Position numbers and translations under genes: made by a program
Shown here: one piece after another, positions 1-16,700 of the stretch
Layout of the letters: each line of letters starts with the position of its first letter
Position numbering within the stretch: position 1 is the first letter of the stretch
Assembly: GCF_000327385.1 (NCBI RefSeq)
Contig: NW_008707618.1
Location: forward strand, 66,841 to 130,840
Direction of reading: 5' to 3'
DNA: 64,000 nucleotides
Source: Lottia gigantea
Taxonomy: Eukaryota > Mollusca > Gastropoda > Lottiidae
Notes under the pieces: model-generated
Databases searched by the model: none
What the model saw: the letters and a program-made list of their open reading frames with translations, nothing else
Told to the model about the DNA's origin: nothing

Positions 1-517
1 AAGCCAGTGATTCATTTCATTGTAAGACGCAATGAGATAAGATCTTCCATCTTGTTTTCAAGGGCATTTTCACCTTTGTTTAAGCACAATGGGAAGTGTA
101 GGGAGTTGGATTCAGATCGAGCTTGCAACAGGATCTGATAGCACCGACGACTTAAACGGACGATCCACAGTAAACTGTTTAAAATTTACTTGTAGTTGGT
201 TAGCTTTCCGTCGACCAGTAGCCCCAACCCCTCCCCACCCGCAGCACCGAATTTTTGACACAAAAGAAAAGGCCAAAACTCTCATAACTAGTTAAGAAAA
301 TCGACCAACCTCAGATATTTCGCCTCTCCTCGGACTTAAACCTGGCTCCGCCATTACATCCAAAGCGACGTGGATCAGAGCACTATCCTTATATAATGAA
401 TTCTACGGTTCGGTAATCTCGATAAGGCTAATACATTTTACTAGGGGGCCCCCCTCTATCCCGTCTGGCGCCGCCAGGGTTAATTTCAATAATTACACAA
501 TCTCTAATATTTTTCAG
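1..517 (+). other. upstream sequence / 5' intron of the alpha-tubulin gene
   Basis: This stretch ends in a pyrimidine-rich tract and TTTTCAG at 511-517, the acceptor of the first visible tubulin exon. In animal alpha-tubulin genes the first coding exon often holds only the start ATG. No ATG followed by a plausible GT donor is seen here, so that exon probably lies left of the window. An old MITE copy occupies roughly 216-347; the rest shows nothing recognisable. Confidence 0.5.
216..347 (-). mobile_element. degraded hAT-type MITE copy
   Basis: Reverse-complement relative of the intact MITE at 10096-10253. The shared end here reads CGGACTTAAACCTGGCTCCG, matching the start of the other copy, and a 'cctcagatatttcgcctctc' block matches its interior. 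The far end is eroded and no target duplication is visible, so it is older than the copy in the NAGS intron. Confidence 0.5.
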
Positions 518-2881
<2,364 letters not shown>

Positions 2882-4755
2882 ATCACGCACACCAAATACT
2901 TGATTAAATGATTTAAGCTGTCCAATCTTGTTATCAAATATTTCCATGGGTGGGCAGCAACTGCTGATGTTACTGGTCATGTTGAAATTAAGAGTGATTT
3001 CTGTCATAAATTTTCAGTGTTTATCCTAAGAGCAGTTCGTGTCTAGCTACAGAAAAAGATATCAGGAAAGGGGGTTCTGAAATCTTTTAAGGGGGCTTAA
3101 CTATATGACATGACTGGAAAAACATTCAACCAATCAAATTCATATTAAGTGGGAAAATCAACATTTTTTTCTGTAGAATTAGGTAAGCATTAATGATAAC
3201 ATTTGAATAAGTCATTATTTCCATTACATGGTTTATTTCTAGATATAAAATAATATATAAATAATTGAAACAGAGATCCTCAAGATAATACTCAACCATG
3301 ACTTTAATTAACATGAGTGATACTAATCATTAACATAGTTTGACTAACTTTAAAATAATCATACTACAGTAGTTAGATTCACATTGATATCTCTACCATA
3401 TATAACAATACCAAGATCGAGAACAGAGAAAACATAAAAATAATCATCAACTCAGTGCACAAAAAAACAAAAGAGACCAACTATTTCAGTCCAATTCTAA
3501 TTGTGTGATCAGAGCTAAAGAATGCTGTTCAAACGAAATTAAAAAAACAAACAAAACTACCAAAACAAACAAATATATATACAAACATGTATAAATATAA
3601 TCATTAAAATATTCAGCAGTAATAGAAAATTAAAATTCAATGGAAAATGAACACAATAATGGTAACAAAGGCAGATTTTCACAGGATTTCACTTTGCATT
3701 GATATAAAGTTGAACTAGAATATTAATAACCTATAACGTGCATATTTAGGCAGTAATTTTTTGGTCATAGCTTGCTCCTCAGGCCATGAAAATTAAAGTT
3801 ATAAATTATTCTACTTTCACTTCCAAAATCATTTTAGATATATTCTCATGCTCGGAAGCCCCCATTTTCCCTTCTGTCGATGAAATCCTGGCTAGGACAC
3901 TGCCTGCAACTCAAACACATAGCATTCTTTGTTGCTCCTATGGCCTGGGAACAATCAGAATCTCTCAGCAGTTTCAGTAAAACAGCAGTAGACTGGAATG
4001 GTGGGACATTTGGCAATGGATTTTTTTTAGCTAGTACAAAGACCCATGTGCTGTCCTGGCAAAATTTCCCACATATAGCTAACATAATGCAATGGTCTAT
4101 CTTGTTTAGCTAAGTAATAGAATTCAAAAATAGACCGCAGTCAACCAAGACTTTTACATTTTCAAATCTTATTTCTCTATCACAGAAAATCCATATATAA
4201 CAAATATTTAGTATACTGAATAACAAAATATAAAAGAACATGTGGACCCTTCTGGATTCATTAAGAATGAACAAGTCAGTTAGATGTTATCTTAATCAAG
4301 GGACAGCGACCCAGTGTACATAAAGTTTAAAAACCTCAGTTGCTGGTTGTATGTATTTCACTATGTATTTCACTATGTATTTCACTATGTTTTACAAAGG
4401 AAAGTTTATATAAGTATATATAATTGTACTTAATACACGACACACTTTTGACAATTGTTGACAATCAATGTTTTTGTTTTTTTTGGATAAAACATCAGTT
4501 TGATAGAACATAAGTTTGACTTAGAACATCACCCTAGCACGGACTATCATTTGATGATAATTGTACATTAACACAAGTTTTACTAAGAACATCAAATGGA
4601 ATAGAATTCACTTTGGTTGGAATATTATTGCACTATATATGGAGTTATAAGTTTGACATGGAATACATCTGGATATGTGAACTTATCTTTAACATGGAAG
4701 ACATAAGTTTGACAGTGAAGAAATCAGTTTGTAAAGAAATCAGTTTGACTGTTGA
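2882..4755. other. convergent intergenic stretch (tubulin and NAGS 3' ends)
   Basis: AT-rich sequence holding the 3' UTRs of tubulin (+) and NAGS (-). No canonical poly(A) signal can be assigned with confidence. A 12-bp repeat (tatttcactatg) occurs about three times at 4351-4390. A loose 'aagtttgac' motif recurs at 4490-4745. Short overlapping ORFs at 3846-4113 resemble no family I recognise. Confidence 0.5.
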
Positions 4756-7700
4756 TTAAGCTGAAGCTTTAGAATCACTAGGAGTTTGAAAGGAGGGTTC
4801 TTTATTCATAGCAGTATTGATTAGAACTGTGGATATACTGGGGTCTGTTACTCCATACCTACAATAAAACAACAGGCTTACAGAAATTGGAAAGTTTCTA
4901 TCATCATCCAAAAATTGTCAAATAATTTTGTAGAGAACCAAACCAAAGATGTTAACTTATGCACAGGTTTACAAAAAGATAGCTTGCCAGGCAAGGTAAT
5001 ATACGCCCACTGATAGCTTTGTTTGAAATTGAATATTTGTTAGAAAATAGCAAACATAGACACCAGGAAATATTCAACTTATACCCAAATCCATCACAAA
5101 CTGTGCCATCACAAGTTAAAAATCAAACACATTTGTAAGAATAACGGCAATAACTTGTATTTTATATTTCAAAAGGTTTAGTTTTGATTGTGATCAATTT
5201 CATCAAGTTGTCAAATTTGTTTTAGACTTCTGCTTGGTAGAATAAAAATTACGTGTTTTACAAGATTTTTGATCAGATTTATCCTTGGGTGATTTCAATA
5301 AGTCTGTCATGAATTGTGTATTTGCAGATTATATTCAAGCAAATTAGGTTGAAATATTTTTTTAAAAGTTTTATGTATCGAGTTTATGACAGGTGAGAGT
5401 TGCTAATATTTACCACCTTTTTTCTCCTGTTGAATTTAATCTTTTTATATCCTAACATTTTTTTTCTCGAAGATTTGATTAGTTTGCATGAAATGCAATG
5501 GATTTGTAAGTATACTTGATTGCAGCTGTCTTGGTTAATAAGGACAAGAAAAGTCACCACAATAAATGCAGTCTGACATAAACTCATTAGGCCTATTTAA
5601 AAGTGGTGGGCAAGTTGTAAAAGACTATATAAAGGTAGTGGGCAAGTTGTAAAAGACTATTTAAAAGTAGTGGGCAAGTTGTCAAAACACAGCCACCACA
5701 ATATTGCAGTCTGACATACAAACTCATTTATAGGCCTATAGTAGCCTATTCCTATAGTAGCCTACTTATCCAGCAACTCAATTCAATCTTCCAAGAAACC
5801 AAACCTTTCCCCTATGACCCATGTTTAATTTCATTTTTGTATCAGCACAATTGGTGAAAATGAAATGATTAAGCAAACCTTTTCTCTTGAATGACATTTA
5901 TAAAATGAAATCAGATAAGCTATGATTGGATATCTGTCTTGGATTTTCCACTTGGTCTATTTATAGTATCTTATGATGCTGTACATGTATGGTGGCTGGT
6001 TGGGGGACATGTTAAATGATTAAATTAAATTTTCTTATTTGTTAACCAAAATAGTTTCTCAGGAAAATAATGACATCTATTGTAAATTGTGATTATGAAC
6101 AAAAAAATTGTGACTTGTAGAGTCTGTCAAGAATTGTGCCTCCTAGAGTGTTTACGAGCTAAAAATTGAACGCGTTTTCAAGAACAAGGGCAATAATTCA
6201 TACTACATATTTTTCGATTTCCCTGATTTTTCTATAGGGTTTATCCTTGGGTGAATACGAACACTCATACCAAGTTTCGTCAAAATCTGTCAAGAATTGT
6301 GCCTTCTAGAGTGTTTACGAGCTAAAAATTGAACGCGTTTGCAAGAACAAGGGCAATAATTCATACTAAATATTTTTCGATTTCGCTGATTTTCAATAGG
6401 GTTTATCCTTGGGTGATTGCGAACACACATACTAAGTTTCGTTAAAATCCGTCAAGAATTGTGCCCTGTAGAGTGTTTACGAGCAATTGTGGACGGACGG
6501 ACCGACGGACATGGGTGACGACAATATACGCCCCCCCATTTCATGTGGGCGTATAAAAAAGCTTTATGAACAATATCTAATCAATTCCCTCCAAATTTCT
6601 TAATTCAATTTGGGTAGTTACTTACCAGAAAACTGTCCATTTACTATTGGTCCAACTTCCTTCACATTTCTTAAAATACCTGAAAAATTTAAATTACCTT
6701 TAAATTCATTCAAAGCAAATTAAAGCCCTTCAAGAATGAAATATATTTTATGTTTATAAAATGCGAGGTAGCTCAGATGGTAACCAGTTGGTAAACCAAA
6801 ACATGGTCAAAGATTGAATGTTGATATTGATGGCTAATGCAGAATTTATAACCTGAATGTCATTTTGCAATGCTTACCATGAGTTGATGAAGTTATCAAT
6901 GCGAGATCTCCAAAATAACTGTTGATAATCTTGTCTTATGGTATCCCATAATAATTCACTAGTTCCCTCCCCTTGAGCTTTAGCAGACACACCTAATTTA
7001 CATAAATAAGGGATGTTTGTTTCTTCATCTCTCAATATGACTGCTCCAGCATTGTAACTGAAATGTTTAAAAGTGAAAATTAATAAATCATCACAAAGCA
7101 ACAAGTTAGAGAAAATTCCCATATTGAGAAAACTGTAATAACTGGATGGTTGCAGATTATGACCACTCAGGCCAACTTTAGATAAAATTTTTAAAGGCAG
7201 AACATGAGCAACTGGTAGCAACTGAAAAATTTCAGTAGATGGATATTCAAGTTGACTTAATTCAGTAATTGATCAAAACCACTAGATACTACCAGCTGCT
7301 AGCAATTATTGAAAATATAGTAAGAAATGATAAGCAGATTCTGCCTGTCACAAGGTTGAGCTGAACCCCATTTAGTGATATCAAAATTTCTGTGAAGTTG
7401 AAGGCACTAGTAAATTGTATAAACTGGTATATGGATAAATGATCTTACCTTTTGGACAAATAAATTCTGTCAATCTTATCTTCAATTTCTTCAAAATATT
7501 CAGGTTTTAGATTTTTCTTAAACGACCTTTAAAAATAGAATCAAAATAAAATCAAGATTAAATTTTTTTTTTATTGAAAATGAAAATTCTACTTTTTGAA
7601 ACATAAAGTTGAAAGGTGTCAATTATCCTGTACTCCTACAATTCTATGTGAGAGCTTTTTCAATATAGACAAAAATTGAGAAATTTGCTTACTTATTGAA

Positions 7701-10700
7701 GAGTGCAGTAAATCTATCCATATCCATACCATCTAATGTTCTATATCTCTGAATAGGTTCCGTTATTTTAAAGAATGTTCCCGAGCCTGAAAAAGGAAAA
7801 ATGCAGAACTGTTTACAGTGAAAGGAGGGATGCCAAAAAATCTCAATGTTTACTCTACTTCATGAGCCAGTTTTTAAAAATCTCAAAAAGGGACCATCAA
7901 AGTGACCATTTTAAAGGAAAAACTGAAATCTGGCCACAGGGATGTCATCTTGGTTACAGGCTCTGCAATAAACCAATCTTACCTCTATGAGTGAAAAGTT
8001 CTTTAAGAAGATTATTAACAGATGTTATAACAACTGAAGATTCACTGGGCAATTTACATAATAATTCATATATATCTTGAGTCTGAAATGCAACCATTTA
8101 ACAAAAGATAAAGATAGCTTGCCAGGCAAGGTAACATACGCCCACTGGCAGCTGTCAGAAATGATTAAACAGTCTTTAGTGACTACAGGGTTGCACAATA
8201 TAGCTAATAGAGAAAAACGTCAGGTCAGACACGATATTTCGGTGAAAAATTATCCGATCATAATGAAAATCGATAGATCATCATGAAAATCAATAGGGAT
8301 CATTTTCATAACGACATAGACATACAAAATAAAAATCAAAAGAATCTGTAAAGAATTGTAGCCTGTAGAGTGAGCACGAGTTGCACAATATAGCTAATAG
8401 AGTAAAACGTCAAATCAGACACGATATTTCGGTGAAAAATTATCCGATCATCACGAAAATCAATAGGGATCATCTTCATAATGACATTGACACACAAAAT
8501 AAAAATCAAAAGAATCTGTAAAGAATTGTAGCCTGTAGAGTGAGCACGAGTTGCTCAATATAGCTAATAGAGAAAAGCGTCAAGTCAGACACGATATTTC
8601 GGTGAAAAATTATCCTATCATCACGAAAATCAATAGGGATCATCTTCATAATGACATTGACACACAAAATAAAAATCAAAAGAATCTGTAAAAAATTGTA
8701 GCCTGTAGAGTGAGCACGAGTTGCACAATATAGCTAATAGAGAAAAATGTCAAGTCAGACACGATATTTCGGTGAAAAATTATCCGATCATCACGAAAAT
8801 CAATAGGGATCATCTTCATAATGACATTGACACACAAAATAAAAATCACAAGAATCTGTAAAGAATTGTAGCCTGTAGAGTGAGCACGAGCCAAATGTGA
8901 ACGGACTGACGGACCGACGGGGTGATTACAATATACGCCCATCTTACGTGGGCGTATAAAAATCTGTCCAATGAGGAACAATAAAATATATTTGAACATC
9001 TTTAAAGGGATGTAACTGTTCCTTAGCTCATAAAATAAAATCAAACGTCTGATATCTCTACAATTCAACAAATCAATACCATGGAAGTTTGGATTGTAGC
9101 ACTTCCTTGCAGACATTTACATTCCAATGTGAAAGGACTTCATATTTTCTAAGCATAACCTTTGTAATACACAGTAAATGCATACCTTTTAAGAAATACA
9201 AAACAAACCTTGTGTAAAATGTCTTTATTTAACCACGACTTTTTATCATTAGACTCCAGATCTACTGGTAAATTAACATTGGCCACAACCTGTAAATTAA
9301 AAAAGATAAAGAACTCATAAAAGGCCTAAAACTTATGAAGATACAAGTCTTATTAAGCAGATGGGGTAAAGAAAATGAACCATATCATTGAAGATGCAAT
9401 GAGAAACATTTTACCAAATGCTAATTTGCTATCTAAAAGCATGTGAAAAATCTTCTATCAAGCAATGGATCCAAGAATTAAAAGAACTTTCTGCAAGAAA
9501 GCTGGATCTGTATTATTTACTGACCAAATTTTTATTAAATTCAATATCCAAAATCCAATCTTACCTGATCAATATTGTTAACAAAGCCGCCATTTAAGTT
9601 TATCTTCATGACTTTAAGGGGTTTTAGAATTTGAGACAGTTGCCTAGTAACAGACCATAAATCAAGGGAGAGAATTTGTCCGTCTGTTGTTTCACCCAGG
9701 GAAGAGATGACTGGTATATGTTGAGTTAATAAACACCATTGAACAATATCACTATCTATATCCATGATTTCACCAGAATATTTGGTGCTGTAATAATATG
9801 TAAAACTCTATTTCATTTCAAATGACGAAATTATTTGTTATCCTAGATACTGTTGTTACAGTCTATTCACAGGGATTCAAAATCTTGAGTCATCATATTA
9901 TATGCATTTTTAAATATCCCAAAGCCCATTCTTGCTCTTAAGCATTGTGTTACCACTTCAGAAATATTTCAAATGTAGTTATGTGGTGTTAAATTCAAGT
10001 AAACACTGTCAAGTTATCTCAAACAAGTGGAATCACAATTATAATCTAAACCAGCAGCCTATGGTAAGCTATGTAATTCTTGAAGAGGCTATATTCAGTG
10101 GCAGAGCCAGGTTTAAGTCCGAGGGGGGGTGAAATATCTGAGATTGCTCAAATTTCTAATATAGTTGTGAGATTTTTGCCCGAAAAACTTGCTTTCGGGG
10201 CTGCGAGGGGGGGGGTGGCTGCCCCCTCTGCCCCACCTTGGGTTCCGCCACTGGCTATATTACACATCAATTCTGTACAAGGCCAAGGTGTCATGGCTAA
10301 CTTAAGTCCGTATACCTACCCTTCCAAGGCTTTTGCTTTTATAACACCACTACCCACAAATAATGGTCTAGCTTGAACACCATGAGATTCTAATAAACTA
10401 GTGAATACTGTCATATCTAATGCTGTTTTAGTTTTCAATTTCTGAAAATGACAAAAAGAGAAAAAAAATAAGAGTCTTACTAAATGGTGAATATCAATTT
10501 AAAAAAACAAGGAACCAAGAAATATTTTTCGAAATTTCCTAAGTAGATGGCATGTTATTTTAATACTGTTCTGTTATTACCAATTATGTCATTGTCATTC
10601 AAGATCGTGCTAACACTCTTCAGTTGTGACTGTCAAATCGAGCTTCATTTTCAAGTTTAAAAACTATATCATTTAAAGCAAACATCTTGGTTTACCTGGA

Positions 10701-13700
10701 AGTCATCTTGTGATAGAGTTGTACCATGTTTTATTCTAGGACCACACACTATCACAGGTTTCATTTTATTACGATGTAGAAACGAGAGACTGGATGATAG
10801 GATTTCAAGCTGAAATACAAATCAAAGAATTGCAATATTATCTTAAGATAGATAGCCGTTTCTTCAATCCTCTTTTTTTTACTTCTTAGTGGGCTAATAA
10901 AAATGGAGCCATGTTAAATATTGTAAATTATCAAAACCTTAACTGATGCCAGCTGTGCTTTGTTTGTCTTATCCAAACAACTTGATGTTTTAACCTTACC
11001 AACTCTCTAAAATACATAACGGACAAAACTAAATGAAGAACTGCACGGCTGCATCACAATAGGCTAGACAATTAGCCAGAAATCACCTCAAACAACTATG
11101 GCCTCATTATTTCTACACTACCCAAAGTTCTTATGACTTACTTGTTGAGGGTGACAGAATAATTCTGGATCAATTTGAAACACAGCAAAAGCTTGTTGTT
11201 CTTCTACAGTAGCAAAATGTTTTAACCAAAATCTGGCTTCTTTTGGATCTGTGCCAACCTGGTGATAGAGAATAAACATTGACACACATTTATAACTTTT
11301 GACCTGTCATGATATGTTTAGGCTAGAGTGAAGATCATTCAGCTTCTGAAGTATGACCAAAGTGTTGGCAGCAAGATATGTCAACTCTAATTCAGAGAAA
11401 GGCAAAACTTTCATAAATTTTCACTATGTTTCAATACATATACATGACTTTATGAGCATTTGTGTTAATGTAATCTAAGACTGTAGCAAAGGATCTACAA
11501 CATTTTTAAAAAGTAACAAATATTCATGTGGTCACACTAGATTTGATAAAAACTTAGGTAAAGTGGGTACAGTCTAAACTGAGCTGAGACTAAACTGAGC
11601 TAAGACTAAACTGAGCTAAGTCTAAACTGAGCTAAGATTAAACTGAGCTAAGAGTACTAAACTGAGCTAAGACTAACTGAGCTAAGAGTACTAAACTGAG
11701 CTAAAAGTACTAAACTGAGCTAAGACTCACTAAGCTAAGGCTAAACTGTGCTATGACTAAACTGAGCTAAGTCTAAACTGTGCTATGACTAAACTGAGCT
11801 AAGACTAACTAAGCTAAGACTAAACTGAGCTATGACTAAACTGAGCTAAGACTAAACTGAGCTATGACTAAACTGAGCTAAGGCTAAACTGTGCTATGAC
11901 TAAACTGAGCTATGACTAAACTGAGCTAAGTCTTAACTGAGGTTTTTTATTTAAATTTTAAATCACTCATTACCTCATTGAGAAAGCGTCGTAAATCAGA
12001 AACTGTTTCATCTGTCATCAAAAAAGATTTCTCAGAGAAACTACTAAAAGATTTCCATGAAGTAATGACAGGCGTTGGCACTGGATCTAAATTTCCTCCA
12101 ATATGAATTGATCTGAAAATATAAATTTCCTTTTTTAAAGAAAACAAAACACAGCTTTAAATCCAATCATTCTGCTCCTTAAAAAACTAATAAAAATATA
12201 GTGTGCAATGAGGAAAATTTGCTAGGATAGCATCATTTATCTACCACACATTACCTAGCAGATTCTAAATTTCATAGGGCCATAGCATGCATAAAATATT
12301 GGGTTTCCTTATTTTTAGTGTCAAATTAAGCAAACTATTTGATTAATCGGTGTTTCTAATGAAATATCGTGTATTCTTAATCATATCATTATTGCATATA
12401 ATTAAGAGTTTTAACCAATCATATGTATGTATATAGTCTGGATAAACAAAAAAAGACTTTTTGACCATTCTTGATCGGTCACTCATTTGAATTCTGCTGG
12501 TATTTCTCTTCTAATTTAGCTAATTATGATTAAGATTTTTCTGAATTTGAACAAGGGTTTGTGACAAATTAAATATTGGCTCTTTCCAGTCATGAGTCAT
12601 CGGCAAACTACAGAGGTCAATGATTATTGTGGTTAATGAGTAAGAATGGAGATGCTGCATTCCCTACTGGTCTAGACTTTCATCCACTAATGAGGACTGA
12701 CAATAAGCAGTATGTGGTACTGACAGTTTAAGTAAAAGAAACATTAATTAAATAAATGAATTCTTTTTTACCTTGAAGCACCATGCTGTGTTGAACAGAA
12801 AGTACCTGTCCTTTGATGATATCTTGAAGGACCATTACTCTCAGTGATAATGGAAATACATGTCCGAGAATAATGCTGCCATCTACATTGTGAAATATTA
12901 GACTTCTGAATAAGTTTTGACAATACTTGAAGTGACATCTTTCTACAATCAAAAAATATATTTTTTAGCAAGAATCACAATGGTGCAGAAAAATTTGTAT
13001 ATGCCTGATACAGTTTTCATAATGTCAAGCAATTACAAACTGCCTCTAATAACTTGGCTGCAACAACCACCTTTCTAGTTACTCATAGAAGTTTGTAAAT
13101 GCAGCAATCTGGTTAGATTGTATGTTCGCGAATACAACCAATCAAAGCCCTCAACAGAAAGTCTGGAAAGCCAAAAGCCAGAATTTAATCATTCTGTCAA
13201 GGAAGATTTAGAAAATCTGTAATCTGTAAAACAACAAAGGTAGGTATCAGATTCAAGGTATTAGTACGAAGACTTGACATTGTGAATACTGTTCAAAATT
13301 AGACAAAAGCTAAAAGATTTTAAGGCTTAACAATATGTAAAAAGGATAAGTAATAGTAAAATAGGACTGGTAAAATGAGATGAAATCTTACAGCCTCATT
13401 CTGATGTCTGTGGTTCCTGTCATTCCAGAAAGACTTTCAAAATTAATAAATTCAAAATGCCAAGTAAGCTTGAATGATTTTAGCAATAGTGACATCAAAA
13501 TCTTGTCTGGTTTTCATGTTAACTGGACAACTTTTTCTATATCTAGTTCTAATTCAGATTGTCATACTGAAAACTGTCAACTTTAGTTTAAACATAAATC
13601 TTTAAGATGTAAAAGCAAAAATTATTCCTTCATAATACAATACCTGGAAAATTAAAGTGCTCTTAGGATGTGGTCAGTCTACAGTCGGTTTAAAATTGAT

Positions 13701-16700
13701 CAGTAACATTTTATTTCCATATTTAAATATTTGGTATAATGTCTACCCAAACAATTTTAAATTCTTTAATCTATTAATCCTATGTATCAGTGATTAACAG
13801 AGATTAATCCAATTATTAAGGAGATAAATATTGTCGGTAACTAGCCTAATTGTTTCTAATTGTACCTAATAAATAAAAAGGTGGTGATTAAAAGGATTAG
13901 GAGATTTCTGAATGGATATATAATCTAGGAAAATTAAGGTAGCTGTTTGTCACCATAGCAACCAATGTTAAAAAACAAGGTAGTATATCACCAAGGAAAA
14001 CCAACACATAGTGAAAGGAGATAAACATTAAACAATATTTATTGAAATGTAATAATTTTATTACAAATATTATAAAGATAGCTTGCCAGGCAAGGTAACA
14101 TACGCCCACCACCAGCTGTCAGAAGTGATAACAAAATCTTAAGTGGCATAATAAATAATTTTCAAATAATCTTAAAATCATCTATAAGTCAAAGCAAAAA
14201 CCTGAAACAGTTCATCCAATTATTACCAATTTCTAACTTGACCGCAGATCTCATCAATATATACATGCATATCTAGTTTCATCAAGATTGGATAAAAACT
14301 GTAGTCTCTATTGTGCCTGCAGGTCGAATTTGACAAGTTTTTACTAAGTCAAAGGGAATAACTCTGAACCTGTTCATCTGATTGTTACTAATTAAGAACT
14401 TGACTGAGATATCATCACCAAGTTTCATGAAGATAGGATAAAAACTGTAGCGCGAAGGACGGACTGACGGACAGAGGCGATGGCAATATATGTCCACATT
14501 TCCATGTGTGTGTATAAAAATACAAATTAGCTAAACTGGAGGTTGGATTAAAATGAAAAGAAATAAAATAATACTATTCCTCCTATATTTCTATTTCAGG
14601 AGTATAAGGAAAGCAGATGAAACACAAATGAGTCACAAGATCTGAAACCCCATGTCACTGTGTTTTATTGCCTGGACATACTTTAGGAACTTGCACTAAA
14701 AACACAAATCATCTAGATCATTTTGAAATAAGGCTGCAAACTTAACAAAAATAGCGTATTAGGAATATATGAAAACTCACAATACCTTTACTAAAAATTG
14801 AATAACTTAACCGCTCAAAAATTGCTCTTACCTTTCAATAATCCAGTAACACATTAGCACAGTAAGAGACATTTATTGGCACATTCTACATCTAGTATCA
14901 TATAAACTATACAGCTGATTGCAATCACACTTTTTCATGTGAAATGACTTGTAGATATCTGCAAATCAATAAATAAATTTTCATTCATTCTTTACATTAG
15001 CTTATCTATTCATCTATTTTATTGTTTGACAAATATCATTCCCGATTCCACTCAGCACTCCACTGTAAAGGAAATTAAATTCTACAGCCTGTAGCACACA
15101 TGGCCTGGCGTCCCATCCGAGCGACTTGACGTTTTTTCCATGTCAGGTGCATCACTGAGGCAATGCGGCTCCCTTGGCATTCCACTGTGAAAGTGCCACA
15201 GATTACTCTGTCTTTGGAAGGTTGTGAAACCGGAAGTAGAAGTAAGACATCAAAAATGAAAGTATCAAATATTAAAAATCAATGGGTAACCAACGTCAAT
15301 GACCTTTGATCTTATAAAAGTGAAGGTCAACGAGGTATTGAGGTATGCAAAGTTCTTTTTTATTTAAGAAATGTATGTTAGTTGTGCCCCTGCCCAAAAA
15401 TAAAAATAATTAATTCAGCCTGGATGTGCCATGCCAACCTCAACATCATATTGAGAAATGAGATATACATAGGGCCTACATCCATCAAAAAAAAATATTG
15501 TAAAAACACTCAAACTTAAGAAACTTTTATTTTGTTATAGAGAGCATGGAAAACACATTCAGAATTCCAGAAAGTTAATTAGATCTCATGCATGATAGTA
15601 CAAAGTTGTAAATTTGGCTGTTATTGGACAGCTATAGATGTCAAAGGTCAAATATGACAGCATCAACTGAAAGCCAAGGTCAATTACCTTTGAACCAATA
15701 AACGTCAAGGTTATCAAAGGTCATGAGCCTTAAAACTTCCAAAAAAATTCAACCGGAAATTGCAAAAAGAATCAAAATCATCTAAATCGTATAAACCATA
15801 GGCCTAATGTCTGAATCGACTAATTTCAGGAAAATCAAAATGGAGGCCAAAGTATTATTTCCGGAATGGATTTTCAAATCAGCTGTAGAATAACTTTGGC
15901 TTCAGATCGTCAAAATGTTGTTGACATTTATTAATCACACCGAGTTAATTCAACCGGAAGTTGAAATCAATTTTAAACCGATAGTAAAGCAAAAATTTGA
16001 GGTGAAATATCTGGAATGTATGTAATTATATACATATATGTACTTGATTTATTTACCAGATACCCTAGAGTTTAAATTTCTTGTTCACTAATTATAGGCT
16101 TAAAAGCATTGAGGTTGAAAGCTAGAAGTTTCAATAGAACCAAAAACAAGGGGACAAGGTCTGTGCTAGGCTGTTCACAGCTCTGGTTGATATTTGTTTT
16201 CTTGGTAATATTTATACAGTCAAAACTTTTCCTATAATAATATTAATTTTTTTAAGCAAAAAAGGTGTGAAATTTGATGCTTTTCATCAAAGGACATTGT
16301 ACTTTTCCTGAATTAGGATATTTTTATTTACAGGGTTTCAGGTTTTTTCTACAGGAGTCAATGTTCTAAAGACTAACAACCATAACAATAATGACAATGA
16401 TGAATTTCTAGGTGACCTTGACCCATTGATATAGGTTCCATTGCCTAACTTAATGTAATTTCAGAACTTTGAGGGGACATTTCCTGAGTGACTTATATGT
16501 AATTCAGCACATCATATTACCCAATTTAGCCTCTCCCCTTCAACTTTCAAAATTCATTATCATTATACATTGCCTGTGAATCCCCCAGGACAATTCAGCT
16601 ACATCACATGATGATTCAAACACCACTGTTTATCTCTAAACTATTTGACATAATATTGTTGATGTGACATAGGGCCTACTAGACCCAGACCTTTTCAAAT

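Noticed and set aside
3846-4113. Overlapping ORFs of 77-79 codons on both strands
   Set aside because: No family resemblance, no splice context; located in the shared 3' region of two convergent genes.
15090-15240. GC-richer block (GGCCTGGCGTCCCATCCGAG) in the long NAGS intron
   Set aside because: Stands out in composition, but no intact frame with splice sites and no element ends could be defined.
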